Part shown: piece after piece, positions 18,291 through 24,872 of the stretch | How positions within the stretch are numbered: position 1 is the first letter of the stretch | Layout: every line of letters begins with the position of its first letter | Origin: Hyphomicrobiales bacterium | Lineage (GTDB): Bacteria; Pseudomonadota; Alphaproteobacteria; Rhizobiales; Xanthobacteraceae | Assembly: GCA_021732625.1 (NCBI GenBank) | Contig: JAKFUP010000060.1 | Span: forward strand, 1-36,760 | DNA: 36,760 nt | Reading direction: 5' to 3' | Program-made: the position numbers and the translations under genes | Notes under the pieces: model-generated | Database searches by the model: none | The model's input: only the letters and a program-made list of their open reading frames with translations | What the model was told of the DNA's origin: nothing

Positions 18291-18304
18291 ATGCTTGGAA
18301 CCTG
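18283..18304. repeat. Perfect inverted repeat overlapping the stress promoter
   Basis: CAGGTTCC and GGAACCTG pair around ATGCTT. One arm contains the -35 element of the promoter at 18266-18290. There is no T-run on either strand, so it is not a standard terminator for the DUF2865 gene ending at 18329. It could be an operator or simply a hairpin. Confidence 0.6.
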
Positions 18305-18328
18305 AATAACGATAAAGCGGAAATAGGA

Positions 18329-18973
18329 CTATTCGGCCGCTAATACTGGATAACGGCTATATCGCGCCTGTAAGTCAGGTGAAGCGGGCGAGAACTGCAA
18401 GGCAGCTCTTCGTCCTCCCGCGCTTCGTCCGATGACCATCAGTCCGTTCGCTCCCGCAACGAGATCGCCACGGCGCACGGTGCGATCGTCCTCGATCTTG
18501 ATCTGTGCGAGACCGACCGGGTCCTTGCCGTTACATGAGCAATTGCTGACCAGTTCGTCGCGGAAACGGAATGCGTTCGGCGATTCGCTGTAGCTTTTTC
18601 CATTGTCCGCAATGGCATGGTCGATTGAACCGCCACTATAAACCCTGGTTTCCGCTGCCGGACAAAAACTCTTGCACGTCTCGGCCTTGCTTTGGCCACC
18701 GGCTGCCGGAATAGGAAAGTAACGCCCGTCGCAGGTGCGCACGCAGTATGAACCACTTACGGATCTGACGGCCTGCCGACGCATTCGTCCATCCTCAACA
18801 GGCTGATCGGGTGCAAACGAGAGGACTGGCGCCGAACGAGACGACTTTCCTCCAAAAACATTGCCGAACAGCGAAAAGAAATCCTGAGCATATGCGCTGG
18901 ACACGCCAGGGCCGAGATGAACAGCGGCTATCGTGATAGCGAGGACCATAACTCTCGATATTAGAACGCGCAT
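18329..18973 (-). CDS. Secreted DUF2865 family protein, copy 2
   Basis: This 214-residue exported protein has a signal peptide over about residues 1-29 (ending SSAYAQD) and a DUF2865 core: YCVRTCDGRYFPI, CKSFCPAAETRVYSGG, NAFRFRDELVSNCSC and RRGDLVAGANGLMV. Cysteines are conserved with the copy at 17186-17815. ATG 18973 lies 13 bases past the end of the L,D-transpeptidase gene and is preceded by GGAG, so the two are probably one transcript driven by the perfect EcfG-type promoter at 19782-19806. That pairing suggests a role in envelope maintenance under stress. The biochemical function is unknown. Confidence 0.87.
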   Translation of the reverse strand: MRVLISRVMVLAITIAAVHLGPGVSSAYAQDFFSLFGNVFGGKSSRSAPVLSFAPDQPVEDGRMRRQAVRSVSGSYCVRTCDGRYFPIPAAGGQSKAETCKSFCPAAETRVYSGGSIDHAIADNGKSYSESPNAFRFRDELVSNCSCNGKDPVGLAQIKIEDDRTVRRGDLVAGANGLMVIGRSAGGRRAALQFSPASPDLQARYSRYPVLAAE

Positions 18974-18986
18974 CGTACGCTCCGTC

Positions 18987-19733
18987 TCAATAGAGCGTAG
19001 ACATCGATGAGCCTTGTCGAGCAGGTAGTGATGCCGACAGAATCGGACGACGCGCTTCGGCTGTCGTATCGAATTTCAGCGGCGCGCTCTTCGGCAGAAC
19101 GACGACCTTTGTCCCGACAGTCACACGGCCGAACAGGTCAGATACATCCTCATTGGTCAGACGGATGCATCCGCTGGACACGAACTTGCCGATGGTCGAC
19201 GGATCGTTGGTGCCATGGATGCGATAGACGCTGGAGCCGAGATACATCGCACGCGCACCAAGCGGGTTGCCCGGTCCACCGGCCATGAATCGCGGTAGAT
19301 AAGGCTGGCGCGCGATCATATCCTGCGGCGGATGCCAGTCCGGCCACTCCGCCTTGCGCGTGACAGTCTGAGTGCCATTCCAGGTGAAGCCCTCGCGACC
19401 GACGCCAACGCCGTAACGAATCGCCTTGCCGCTGCCGAGGATGTAATAAAGCGCTGTATTTCCGGTATCGATCACGATCGTTCCGGCTGCTTCGCGCGTC
19501 GCGAAATCCACCGTTGTTTTCCGCAATCGCTCCGGCACCACTGCCTCATCGGTCGCGGCAATGTTCGGCTGATCGAGCCGTTCGGCGCTCCAGCTGGTCG
19601 TTTGCGGCGATGCGTAACCAAGTGCTTGGGCAGAGGCCGACTGGCTCCAGATCACTCCGGGAAGAGCCAGTGCGATTGACGAAACCGCAAACAATGCATT
19701 GCGAACTCCAATTGCCGATCGCGAGTTTTCCAT
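18987..19733 (-). CDS. L,D-transpeptidase (YkuD domain)
   Basis: This is a periplasmic enzyme that cross-links peptidoglycan or attaches proteins to it. The 248-residue protein has a signal peptide (ending QSASAQ at about residue 36). A YkuD catalytic domain runs from about residue 83, with His173 in RIHGTNDPSTIG and the nucleophile Cys189 in SSGCIRLTNEDV. A PGNPLGARAMYL segment typical of this subfamily precedes the active site. A perfect EcfG-type promoter lies about 40 bases upstream, and the DUF2865 gene follows after 13 bases. It is thus predicted to reinforce the cell wall as part of the general stress response. Confidence 0.92.
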   Translation of the reverse strand: MENSRSAIGVRNALFAVSSIALALPGVIWSQSASAQALGYASPQTTSWSAERLDQPNIAATDEAVVPERLRKTTVDFATREAAGTIVIDTGNTALYYILGSGKAIRYGVGVGREGFTWNGTQTVTRKAEWPDWHPPQDMIARQPYLPRFMAGGPGNPLGARAMYLGSSVYRIHGTNDPSTIGKFVSSGCIRLTNEDVSDLFGRVTVGTKVVVLPKSAPLKFDTTAEARRPILSASLPARQGSSMSTLY

Positions 19734-19781
19734 AACCTGCCCCTGCGTTTGTGCATCCAGCCGACGCCGGATCGCAGAATA

Positions 19782-19806
19782 AACGCGGATGCATGCAATC
19801 GGTTCC
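19782..19806 (-). promoter_or_regulatory. EcfG-type general stress promoter for the L,D-transpeptidase operon
   Basis: The minus strand reads GGAAC (19806-19802), 16 bases, CGTT (19785-19782), a perfect match to the EcfG-family consensus. Expected initiation is near 19775, giving a leader of about 40 bases before ATG 19733. Confidence 0.85.
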
Positions 19807-19863
19807 TCCCCGCGATTTTGAATTGGTATGTGTCAAGGCTATGGATAATCACGTTTGCACGAT

Positions 19864-19888
19864 GGAACTTTTCCTATTGAAGACTGTT
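19864..19888 (+). promoter_or_regulatory. Probable EcfG-type promoter for the AI-2E family gene
   Basis: GGAAC (19864-19868) and TGTT (19885-19888) are 16 bases apart, differing from the consensus -10 CGTT at one position. The site is directed at the AI-2E family gene and stands back to back with the perfect promoter of the L,D-transpeptidase. Confidence 0.5.
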
Positions 19889-19959
19889 TGACGTGAGATG
19901 TTTGCGGACGCGGACGATGTCCGCTCAGGTAGCTGCAATTCGTGTGGAGGAGCACTGCC

Positions 19960-19992
19960 ATGTCGCTCGAGAACATTCCAAGCTGTGAGTAA
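19960..19992 (+). other. Ten-codon mini-ORF with strong ribosome site ahead of the permease gene
   Basis: GGAGG at 19946-19950 precedes ATG 19960, which encodes only MSLENIPSCE before TAA. The stop overlaps, in another frame, a region open into the permease gene (GTG 19985 onward). It could be a leader peptide, or the true permease start separated from its body by a single-base frameshift. Neither can be decided here. Confidence 0.3.
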
Positions 19993-20068
19993 GTCCTCGC
20001 AAATAGCGTTTTCGAAAGGCAAGCACCCAGCTGTGGTTCAATCGACGCGGCGCGCCGAAACCTCGGCG

Positions 20069-21157
20069 ATGGAGCAAGTAAGAGCCGAAGCAAAAACTCC
20101 ACCTTCAATTACACTTCCAATTACACTTCAGGATCTTGCCTATTTCTCACTGATAGGTATCGCCGTTATCGCTGCAATCGCGGTGCTTTACGTAGGTCGC
20201 GTATTTTTTCTGCCAATTGTAACAGGCTTTGTCATCGGCACCATGTTGTCGCCCGCAGCACATTTTCTCGCAAAATCGAAGTATCCCATCCCTCGTTCGG
20301 TCTCAGCTGTCTTGATCGTTGCGGGCGTTTGCGCCGCGTTGGCGTTCGTCATTGGCCTGATATCTGCCCCGGTGATGGACTGGAGCCAGCGCCTGCCCGA
20401 ACTCAGCGCAGCGCTGAGGGAGAAGGCGCACGTGTTCGACAAGCCGTTGGCGCTTTGGCACCAGTTGCAGGGGATGTTTGGCGGCGAAACTTCATCGATA
20501 GCGCCTTCGCTACAGCTACCCAAGATCGAATGGATGCAGCCGACGCTGGAGTTTATCTCGCCAACGCTCGCCGAAATCCTGTTGTTCTTTGCGACATTGG
20601 TTCTTTTTATCGCGAGCTGGCCCGATATGCGTCGCGCATTGGTGCTGATGTATCCGGATCGTGAGGGGCGACTGAGAACGCTCCGGATCGTCAATGCCAT
20701 CGAGCAAAAGCTGGGCGCCTACCTGCTCACAGTCACCGGCATCAACATGGGCGTCGGCATCGCTACCGGATTGATCTGCGTACTCACAGGCATGCCGAAC
20801 CCCGCGGGCCTCGGCGCCCTGGCAGCGACGCTCAACTACATTCCGATCATCGGTCCGATTGCAATGTTTGCCGTGATCTCTCTGGTCGCGCTCGTCACTT
20901 ACTCTTCGCTCAGTGCCGCTTTGATCCCGTGCCTGCTATTCGCCGGCATGACGTTTATTGAGGGGCACTTTGTCACGCCAGCGATTATCGGACGACGTCT
21001 TGCGCTGAACGCGCTTGCCATTTTCCTGGCCATCGCGTTCTGGACCTGGCTATGGGGCCCAATGGGTGCGTTTTTGTCTTCGCCAATCCTCATTGTCGGA
21101 TTGATTCTCAAAGAACATCTGATGTCGGCCGAGAACGGACAATTACCCGAAGATTGA
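20069..21157 (+). CDS. AI-2E / PerM family multi-spanning membrane transporter
   Basis: This 362-residue inner-membrane protein belongs to the UPF0118 (AI-2E exporter-like) family. About seven or eight hydrophobic helices are visible, starting at LAYFSLIGIAVIAAIAVLYV. Family-typical features are a long periplasmic segment between the early and later helices, GVGIATGLICVLTGMPNP, ATLNYIPIIGPI and the C-terminal FIEGHFVTPAIIGRRLALN. Members export diverse small molecules or ions, and the substrate here is unknown. The start is uncertain: ATG 20069 lacks a clear ribosome site, the frame is open from 19898, and the best ribosome site belongs to a ten-codon mini-ORF in another frame. A near-consensus EcfG-type promoter lies upstream. 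Confidence 0.82.
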   Translation: MEQVRAEAKTPPSITLPITLQDLAYFSLIGIAVIAAIAVLYVGRVFFLPIVTGFVIGTMLSPAAHFLAKSKYPIPRSVSAVLIVAGVCAALAFVIGLISAPVMDWSQRLPELSAALREKAHVFDKPLALWHQLQGMFGGETSSIAPSLQLPKIEWMQPTLEFISPTLAEILLFFATLVLFIASWPDMRRALVLMYPDREGRLRTLRIVNAIEQKLGAYLLTVTGINMGVGIATGLICVLTGMPNPAGLGALAATLNYIPIIGPIAMFAVISLVALVTYSSLSAALIPCLLFAGMTFIEGHFVTPAIIGRRLALNALAIFLAIAFWTWLWGPMGAFLSSPILIVGLILKEHLMSAENGQLPED

Positions 21158-21171
21158 ACGGGTTACGCGAT

Positions 21172-21196
21172 GGAACTTCGCCGTCCCGTGAACGTT
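21172..21196 (+). promoter_or_regulatory. EcfG-type general stress promoter for the DUF883 gene
   Basis: GGAAC (21172-21176), 16 bases, CGTT (21193-21196) is a perfect consensus match. Initiation near 21203 excludes translation from the upstream ATG at 21170 on this transcript and supports a DUF883 start at 21230 or later. Confidence 0.85.
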
Positions 21197-21229
21197 GGAA
21201 CTGTTCGTAACCCCCAGCAGAGGCCAGCG

Positions 21230-21601
21230 ATGTCAAGTATCGAGGGCGAAGGTGAGATGAAAGCGATGGCCGACAAATCAACATATGATCGACTTGAGAA
21301 GGACGTGGAGGCTGTGAAAAACGATATCTCGGCGTTGGCCGATCAGATTTCCGAAGCTCTGAACTCATTGGCTGGCACCGCGCGCAAGGAAGCGCGCCGG
21401 GGCTACAAGCAGGCTCGCTCCACCGCCGATTCTCTGATGACCGACGTCAGCAAGCAGGGAAATGCTGCATTTGAAGCTGCTCAGGATGCGGCCTCGACGC
21501 TCGAGGAAACGCTGGAAGACGCCATCCATCAACGGCCCATCGCTGCAATCGGCTTGGCCGTTGGCCTTGGCTTCCTGATCGGTGTGACTTGGCGACGCTG
21601 A
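21230..21601 (+). CDS. DUF883 (ElaB/YqjD-like) tail-anchored protein
   Basis: This 123-residue protein has a long amphipathic coiled-coil helix (about residues 18-95, with YDRLEKDVEAVKNDISALADQ at its start) and a C-terminal membrane anchor (RPIAAIGLAVGLGFLIGVTW, ending in two arginines). This is the architecture of ElaB/YqjD, which in E. coli attach ribosomes to the membrane in stationary phase. A perfect stress promoter lies directly upstream. ATG 21230 was chosen as the first in-frame start behind the promoter with an AGAGG-like site; ATG 21257 (behind GAAGGTGAG) and 21266 are alternatives. A holin-like membrane protein follows, as yqjE follows yqjD in E. coli. Confidence 0.85.
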   Translation: MSSIEGEGEMKAMADKSTYDRLEKDVEAVKNDISALADQISEALNSLAGTARKEARRGYKQARSTADSLMTDVSKQGNAAFEAAQDAASTLEETLEDAIHQRPIAAIGLAVGLGFLIGVTWRR

Positions 21602-21686
21602 GAGGCTTGCTGGTCGCGAAAATAAGCAATGACGGCGACGCTTGCGTCGCCGTTTCAGTCCAGGTGTCATCTCAGGAAGACGGAAA

Positions 21687-22118
21687 ATGTTACAGCGGCT
21701 GGTAGATGATTTGAGAGACAGCACGGGTCTGGCGCTCCGCATGACGTCGCTAGCAGCAGCTGCGGCAATATCGCTTTTTGTTTCGACCGCATTCCTGACT
21801 GCGGCAGCATTCGTATTCGTACTGAATAAGTACGGCTCGCTTTATGCCTGCCTGACTGGAGCTTCCATTTATCTGGTACTGACGCTGCTTGTTGCCGGCA
21901 TTTATATTTATCGCCAAAAGCAGGTGAAGCGCCGTCCGGTCGAACAAACCAAATCCATGCTGCAAGCAGCCCTATCCGATCCTGTCATACTTGCAACAGG
22001 GCTACAGGTTATCAGGACGATCGGAGTCAAGCGCCTGATCCCGATTCTGGCAATCGGCGGGGTTGCTCTTGGTTTGATGGCATCGCGCCAATCTGCCAGC
22101 GACGAGGCAGAAGATTAA
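21687..22118 (+). CDS. Holin-like integral membrane protein, YqjE position
   Basis: This 143-residue protein has two long hydrophobic helices (AISLFVSTAFLTAAAFVFVL and the LVLTLLVAGIYIY region), a basic loop (RQKQVKRRP) and a third hydrophobic segment near the C-terminus (LIPILAIGGVALGLM). It has an acidic tail. ATG 21687 follows AGGA with good spacing and starts a credible N-terminus. Placement 85 bases after the DUF883 gene, like yqjE after yqjD, suggests joint stress-induced transcription from 21172-21196. The resemblance is of layout more than sequence. No phage genes are nearby, so lysis is unlikely. The function is unknown. Confidence 0.72.
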   Translation: MLQRLVDDLRDSTGLALRMTSLAAAAAISLFVSTAFLTAAAFVFVLNKYGSLYACLTGASIYLVLTLLVAGIYIYRQKQVKRRPVEQTKSMLQAALSDPVILATGLQVIRTIGVKRLIPILAIGGVALGLMASRQSASDEAED

Positions 22119-22130
22119 GCTGTCCAGCGG

Positions 22131-22559
22131 TCAGGTAATGCAGCGACTCGAATCAAGCAGTTTGGCAACTTCCGTGAGAGCGCTCACCACAGGTTCACAC
22201 GCAACAATCCTGCGCGGAGACGTCTTGGAGTCGAGTTTGGCAGGTCTTTGAGACGACGGACTGACGCTTTCTCCCAAGCGGTCGGCGGGCACGCGGATCA
22301 ACACAGAGGTGTGAGCGAGTTGATCGACATGAATCGATACGGTCCGCAGAACTTCTTTCGTCGGCACCACGACCACGTCGCGATTCTGTTTGCTTTCGCG
22401 ATTGATCTGCGGTGCCGATCCTGGTGCAAATAAAGCGGCGTCTCCATACCGCGCTCCAAACGTGTCGAGGTCATTTCCCGAAGCAACTTGGAGATGAGCC
22501 GCGCTGAGCACCAGCGTGGCGGTGGCAACTCCTAGAATTCCTGAAATCCATCGAGCCAT
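22131..22559 (-). CDS. Small secreted protein of unknown function
   Basis: This 142-residue protein has a signal peptide (MARWISGILGVATATLVLSA, then AHLQVASG) and no recognisable domain. It has two cysteines near the C-terminus (VACEP and SSRCIT) and a hydrophilic middle. The frame extends to 22625, but ATG 22559 has GAGG upstream, places the signal peptide first and lies about 30 bases behind the start predicted for a perfect EcfG-type promoter at 22599-22623. It converges on the holin-like gene with only 12 bases between stops. I do not recognise the family. Confidence 0.72.
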   Translation of the reverse strand: MARWISGILGVATATLVLSAAHLQVASGNDLDTFGARYGDAALFAPGSAPQINRESKQNRDVVVVPTKEVLRTVSIHVDQLAHTSVLIRVPADRLGESVSPSSQRPAKLDSKTSPRRIVACEPVVSALTEVAKLLDSSRCIT

Positions 22560-22598
22560 GATCGGCCTCAATTTGTTCGCGGTTGTTTCTACACAATC

Positions 22599-22623
22599 AA
22601 CGGCGAGCGGAACGCAATGTTCC
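22599..22623 (-). promoter_or_regulatory. EcfG-type general stress promoter for the secreted protein gene
   Basis: The minus strand reads GGAAC (22623-22619), 16 bases, CGTT (22602-22599), a perfect consensus match directed at the gene starting at 22559. Confidence 0.83.
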
Positions 22624-22667
22624 ACGAAACAGCTACCGGCAAACCCGCCAAAATATGCCGACGCTAA

Positions 22668-22692
22668 GGAACAAATTCGCTCGAACCCTGTT
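22668..22692 (+). promoter_or_regulatory. EcfG-like promoter for the candidate small RNA
   Basis: GGAAC (22668-22672) and TGTT (22689-22692) are separated by 16 bases, one change from consensus and the same variant as at 19864-19888. Initiation is expected near 22699-22701, exactly at the base of the first hairpin of the candidate RNA. Confidence 0.5.
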
Positions 22693-22698
22693 GCCTGT

Positions 22699-22776
22699 GC
22701 AGCCGGTTATTCCCCCTGCCCCAATTGACCGGCTATGTGGGGCGTGACCGTGGTGATGCCGGTCGCGCCCCATTTT
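22699..22776 (+). ncRNA. Candidate stress-induced small RNA with C-rich loop
   Basis: This is a proposed RNA of about 77 bases in the non-coding gap between the secreted protein gene and phyR. Hairpin 1 pairs AGCCGGT (22701-22707) with ACCGGCT (22728-22734) around a 20-base loop containing TCCCCCTGCCCC, which could bind purine-rich ribosome sites of mRNAs. Hairpin 2 (22738-22750 with 22760-22772) is a strong terminator followed by TTTTCTTT. No credible protein is encoded on this strand. The GCCCCA of loop 1 could also pair with TGGGGC of hairpin 2, so alternative folds are possible. A C-rich loop and stress-sigma control recall GsrN of Caulobacter; this comparison is inference. Confidence 0.52.
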
Positions 22777-22780
22777 CTTT
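22738..22780 (+). terminator. Rho-independent terminator of the candidate small RNA
   Basis: TGGGGCGTGACCG (22738-22750) pairs with CGGTCGCGCCCCA (22760-22772), with a single G-T wobble over 13 bases, around a nine-base loop and followed by TTTTCTTT. It has a T-run only in the plus direction, and no plus-strand protein gene ends upstream within 600 bases. Confidence 0.82.
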
Positions 22781-22856
22781 GCATCAGTTGAACTTCATTC
22801 CGGTTTGACGAAGAAGCGCTCTCACAGTTCAACTGCTCGGGCGGCTCGCAAAGAAA

Positions 22857-22879
22857 AACCGGGCGAACTGCCCGGTTTT
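22857..22879. terminator. Terminator of phyR
   Basis: ACCGGGC and GCCCGGT pair around GAACT; on the minus strand the hairpin is followed by TTTTTC. It lies about 30 bases past the phyR stop. The plus strand also has TTTTC, so it may work both ways. Confidence 0.85.
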
Positions 22880-22908
22880 CGATCTCCCATTGTAGCCAAA
22901 TCCCATAG

Positions 22909-23712
22909 TTATGCAGCTGCGTTTGGTGTTCTCGATCGCGAGTTGCGCTGAAAGAACAATGCCTGGCTGGCAACCGCAGACACCATCGCTGGCTGGAAAG
23001 GTTTCGAGATCAGGAAGGCCGGTTCCGGACGCTCGCCTGTCAGAAAGCGCTCCGGATAAGCAGTGATGAAAACAACTGGAACTTCGAACGTCTTGAGCAG
23101 CTCGTTGACCGCATCGAGACCCGAACTGCCGTCGGCAAGCTGGATATCGGCCAGAATCAAGCCGGGCTTTTTCTTGCCCGCCATGGCGACCGCATCCGAA
23201 TGGGTGCGTGCCACGCCAATGACGTTATGACCGAGATTCTTGACCAGGCTTTCCAGATCCATCGCGATAAACGTTTCGTCTTCGATGATGAGCACATCGG
23301 TTGCAATCTCGGCTGCCATCTCTCTGCCGGCCATATCGGCGAATTGACGCACCTCGGCGGCGCTCTTGCCAAGAATGAAGCCTACCTCTTCCTCAGCGAA
23401 GCCTTCCAGCGAGAGCAGAAGAAAAACCTGGCGCGGCAGCGGCGTGACATTGGACAATCTTCGCTCCGACGCAACCTGTTCAAAGGGTGCGTCGGCACTT
23501 TCGTTGACCGAGACCGAATTCCATATCCGGGCGAATATCTTGAACAGCCCTGCACGCGGCCCATGCTGCTCGTCCAGCAGCGCCGGATCTTCCAGCAGAG
23601 CTTCCAGCATCGCTGCGACATAGGCGTCTCCAGACGCCTGATTTCCTGTCAAAGCACGGGCATAGCGCCGCAACAGCGGCAAGTGTTCGGCAACAACCTG
23701 TGATCGAGACAT
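22909..23712 (-). CDS. phyR: General stress response anti-anti-sigma regulator PhyR
   Basis: This 267-residue response regulator controls the alphaproteobacterial general stress response. The N-terminal half (about 1-135) mimics an ECF sigma factor (LPLLRRYARALTGN..., LPRQVFLLLSLEGFAEEEVGFILG). The C-terminal half is a receiver domain with acidic pocket IEDET and phospho-acceptor Asp189 in ILADIQLADGSSG. When phosphorylated, PhyR sequesters NepR and frees EcfG. The frame runs to 23859, but ATG 23712 follows GGAGTGGGG and gives the standard start. It is transcribed divergently from nepR-ecfG behind an EcfG-type promoter, implying positive feedback. Confidence 0.96.
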   Translation of the reverse strand: MSRSQVVAEHLPLLRRYARALTGNQASGDAYVAAMLEALLEDPALLDEQHGPRAGLFKIFARIWNSVSVNESADAPFEQVASERRLSNVTPLPRQVFLLLSLEGFAEEEVGFILGKSAAEVRQFADMAGREMAAEIATDVLIIEDETFIAMDLESLVKNLGHNVIGVARTHSDAVAMAGKKKPGLILADIQLADGSSGLDAVNELLKTFEVPVVFITAYPERFLTGERPEPAFLISKPFQPAMVSAVASQALFFQRNSRSRTPNAAA

Positions 23713-23790
23713 CCCCACTCCATGCATTTGGACCGCAGCCCACCGGGCTTTGCCCCATGGTTTCTGCGCGTCCCCTATTATTGTCATGAT

Positions 23791-23815
23791 GACGCCCCTA
23801 GGGGACAAAAGTTCC
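23791..23815 (-). promoter_or_regulatory. EcfG-type promoter of phyR
   Basis: The minus strand reads GGAAC (23815-23811), 16 bases, CGTC (23794-23791). The last base departs from CGTT. Initiation near 23784 would give a leader of about 70 bases before ATG 23712. Autoregulation of phyR by EcfG is known in related bacteria. Confidence 0.72.
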
Positions 23816-23835
23816 ATCGTATCGGAACTCATATT

Positions 23836-23860
23836 GGAACTTATCAGGTGGACCGGCATT
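23836..23860 (+). promoter_or_regulatory. Possible EcfG-type promoter of nepR-ecfG
   Basis: GGAAC (23836-23840) and CATT (23857-23860) are 16 bases apart; the -10 differs at one position from CGTT. It is the best candidate for the nepR-ecfG operon, though about 110 bases of leader would follow and a second promoter nearer nepR is possible. Confidence 0.4.
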
Positions 23861-23980
23861 AGAAGTTGGATTGGACCGCCATCTTAACTGGATTTCAGAC
23901 CACCCTATCGAAGATAAAAAAGGAAAAATATTGTCTTTACAATATGTTAGTCTCAAGTCTCGAGAAAGTCGGAATGGAAT

Positions 23981-24199
23981 ATGAAAGACAATAAACCACA
24001 AATCGCCAAGTCGGGCGGGGCAAGTAAGCCGGGCGGATTGAATTCTGAAATCCAGTCAAGGATCGGGCATCAGCTCCGGGCGATGTACGACGACGTGGTC
24101 CGCCAGGGCGTTCCGGACCGTTTTGCGGATCTGATCCGGAAGCTCGACACCCCGGATGGTGGTGCGGGGACACCGGTCAAAAACGATGGGAGGGACTGA
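23981..24199 (+). CDS. nepR: Anti-sigma factor NepR
   Basis: This is a 72-residue anti-sigma factor that holds EcfG inactive in unstressed cells and is captured by phosphorylated PhyR. The conserved two-helix core is clear: LNSEIQSRIGHQLRAMYDDV followed by VPDRFADLIRKLD. The ends are charged and probably disordered. Its TGA stop overlaps the ATG of ecfG by one base, which couples production of the sigma factor to its inhibitor. Confidence 0.95.
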   Translation: MKDNKPQIAKSGGASKPGGLNSEIQSRIGHQLRAMYDDVVRQGVPDRFADLIRKLDTPDGGAGTPVKNDGRD

Positions 24200-24744
24200 T
24201 GCCTCTCACAAATTCCCTGCGGGACGACATTCTCGCAACCGTACCGAGTCTTCGCGCCTTCGCGATGTCTCTGAGTGGCAACAGTGATCGCGCGGACGAT
24301 CTGGTTCAGGAAACGCTACTTCGGGCACTTGCCAATATCGACTCGTTCCAACCCGGCTCCAATCTGCCGGCGTGGCTGTTTACGATTTTGCGCAATCTAT
24401 TTCGATCCGATTACCGCAAGAGGCGACGTGAGGTTGAGGATGCAGACGGCAGCTATGCCGAGACATTGAAGTCTCAGCCGAACCAGACCGCGCACCTTGA
24501 ATTCGAAGAATTCCGCGCGGCTCTCGAGAAGCTACCTCAGGATCAACGTGAAGCCCTCATCCTCGTGGGTGCGTCCGGATTTTCGTATGAAGATGCTGCC
24601 GCGATCTGCGGATGCGCCGTCGGAACGATCAAAAGCCGCGTCAATCGTGCCCGCTCGAAGTTGAGCACCATGCTGTCCGTCGATAACGCGGAAGACTTCG
24701 GGCCTGACGATACGGTGCGCGCGGTTATTGGTGGAGGACGATAG
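24199..24744 (+). CDS. ecfG: General stress ECF sigma factor EcfG
   Basis: This 181-residue ECF sigma factor (EcfG group) directs RNA polymerase to GGAAC-N16-CGTT promoters. Region 2 spans about residues 10-80 (DDLVQETLLRALANIDSF, then AWLFTILRNLFRSDYRKRRR). Region 4 spans about 105-160, with LPQDQREALILVGASGFSYEDAA and a helix-turn-helix ending KSRVNRARSKL. It starts directly at the nepR stop with GGGAGGG upstream. Several matching promoters in the surrounding 10 kb make this cluster a likely part of its own regulon. Confidence 0.95.
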   Translation: MPLTNSLRDDILATVPSLRAFAMSLSGNSDRADDLVQETLLRALANIDSFQPGSNLPAWLFTILRNLFRSDYRKRRREVEDADGSYAETLKSQPNQTAHLEFEEFRAALEKLPQDQREALILVGASGFSYEDAAAICGCAVGTIKSRVNRARSKLSTMLSVDNAEDFGPDDTVRAVIGGGR

Positions 24745-24797
24745 ATTTACCGAGGGTAACAATAATCTAAATATCAAACGACTGAAATTGGGAACGA

Positions 24798-24830
24798 GAA
24801 AGAGCGGTCAGATGCTGGCCGCTCTTTCCA
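24798..24830 (+). terminator. Terminator after ecfG
   Basis: GAAAGAGCGGTC (24798-24809) pairs with GGCCGCTCTTTC (24817-24828), with one G-T wobble, around a seven-base loop, followed by CATTTCTATT. It sits about 55 bases after the ecfG stop. Confidence 0.8.
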
Positions 24831-24872
24831 TTTCTATTGATCGCAATTGCCGACTTGGTGCGTGGCGTCAAT

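Noticed and set aside
18283-18304. Inverted repeat as terminator of the DUF2865 gene
   Set aside because: There is no T-run on either strand, and one arm is the -35 element of a perfect stress promoter.
18297-18321. Plus-strand GGAAC at 18297 as a stress promoter
   Set aside because: The sequence 16 bases downstream is CGGA rather than CGTT, and no plus-strand gene follows.
19839-20108. Minus-strand frame of 89 codons opposite the permease leader
   Set aside because: It lacks a ribosome site and a recognisable domain, and it overlaps the two promoter regions.
20069-21157. Permease as an autoinducer-2 quorum-sensing exporter
   Set aside because: The family name is historical and members have diverse substrates. 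No luxS or signalling gene is present, so no substrate is assigned.
21687-22118. Holin-like protein as a sign of a prophage
   Set aside because: No other phage gene is nearby, composition matches neighbours, and the context is a stress-regulated envelope cluster resembling yqjD-yqjE.
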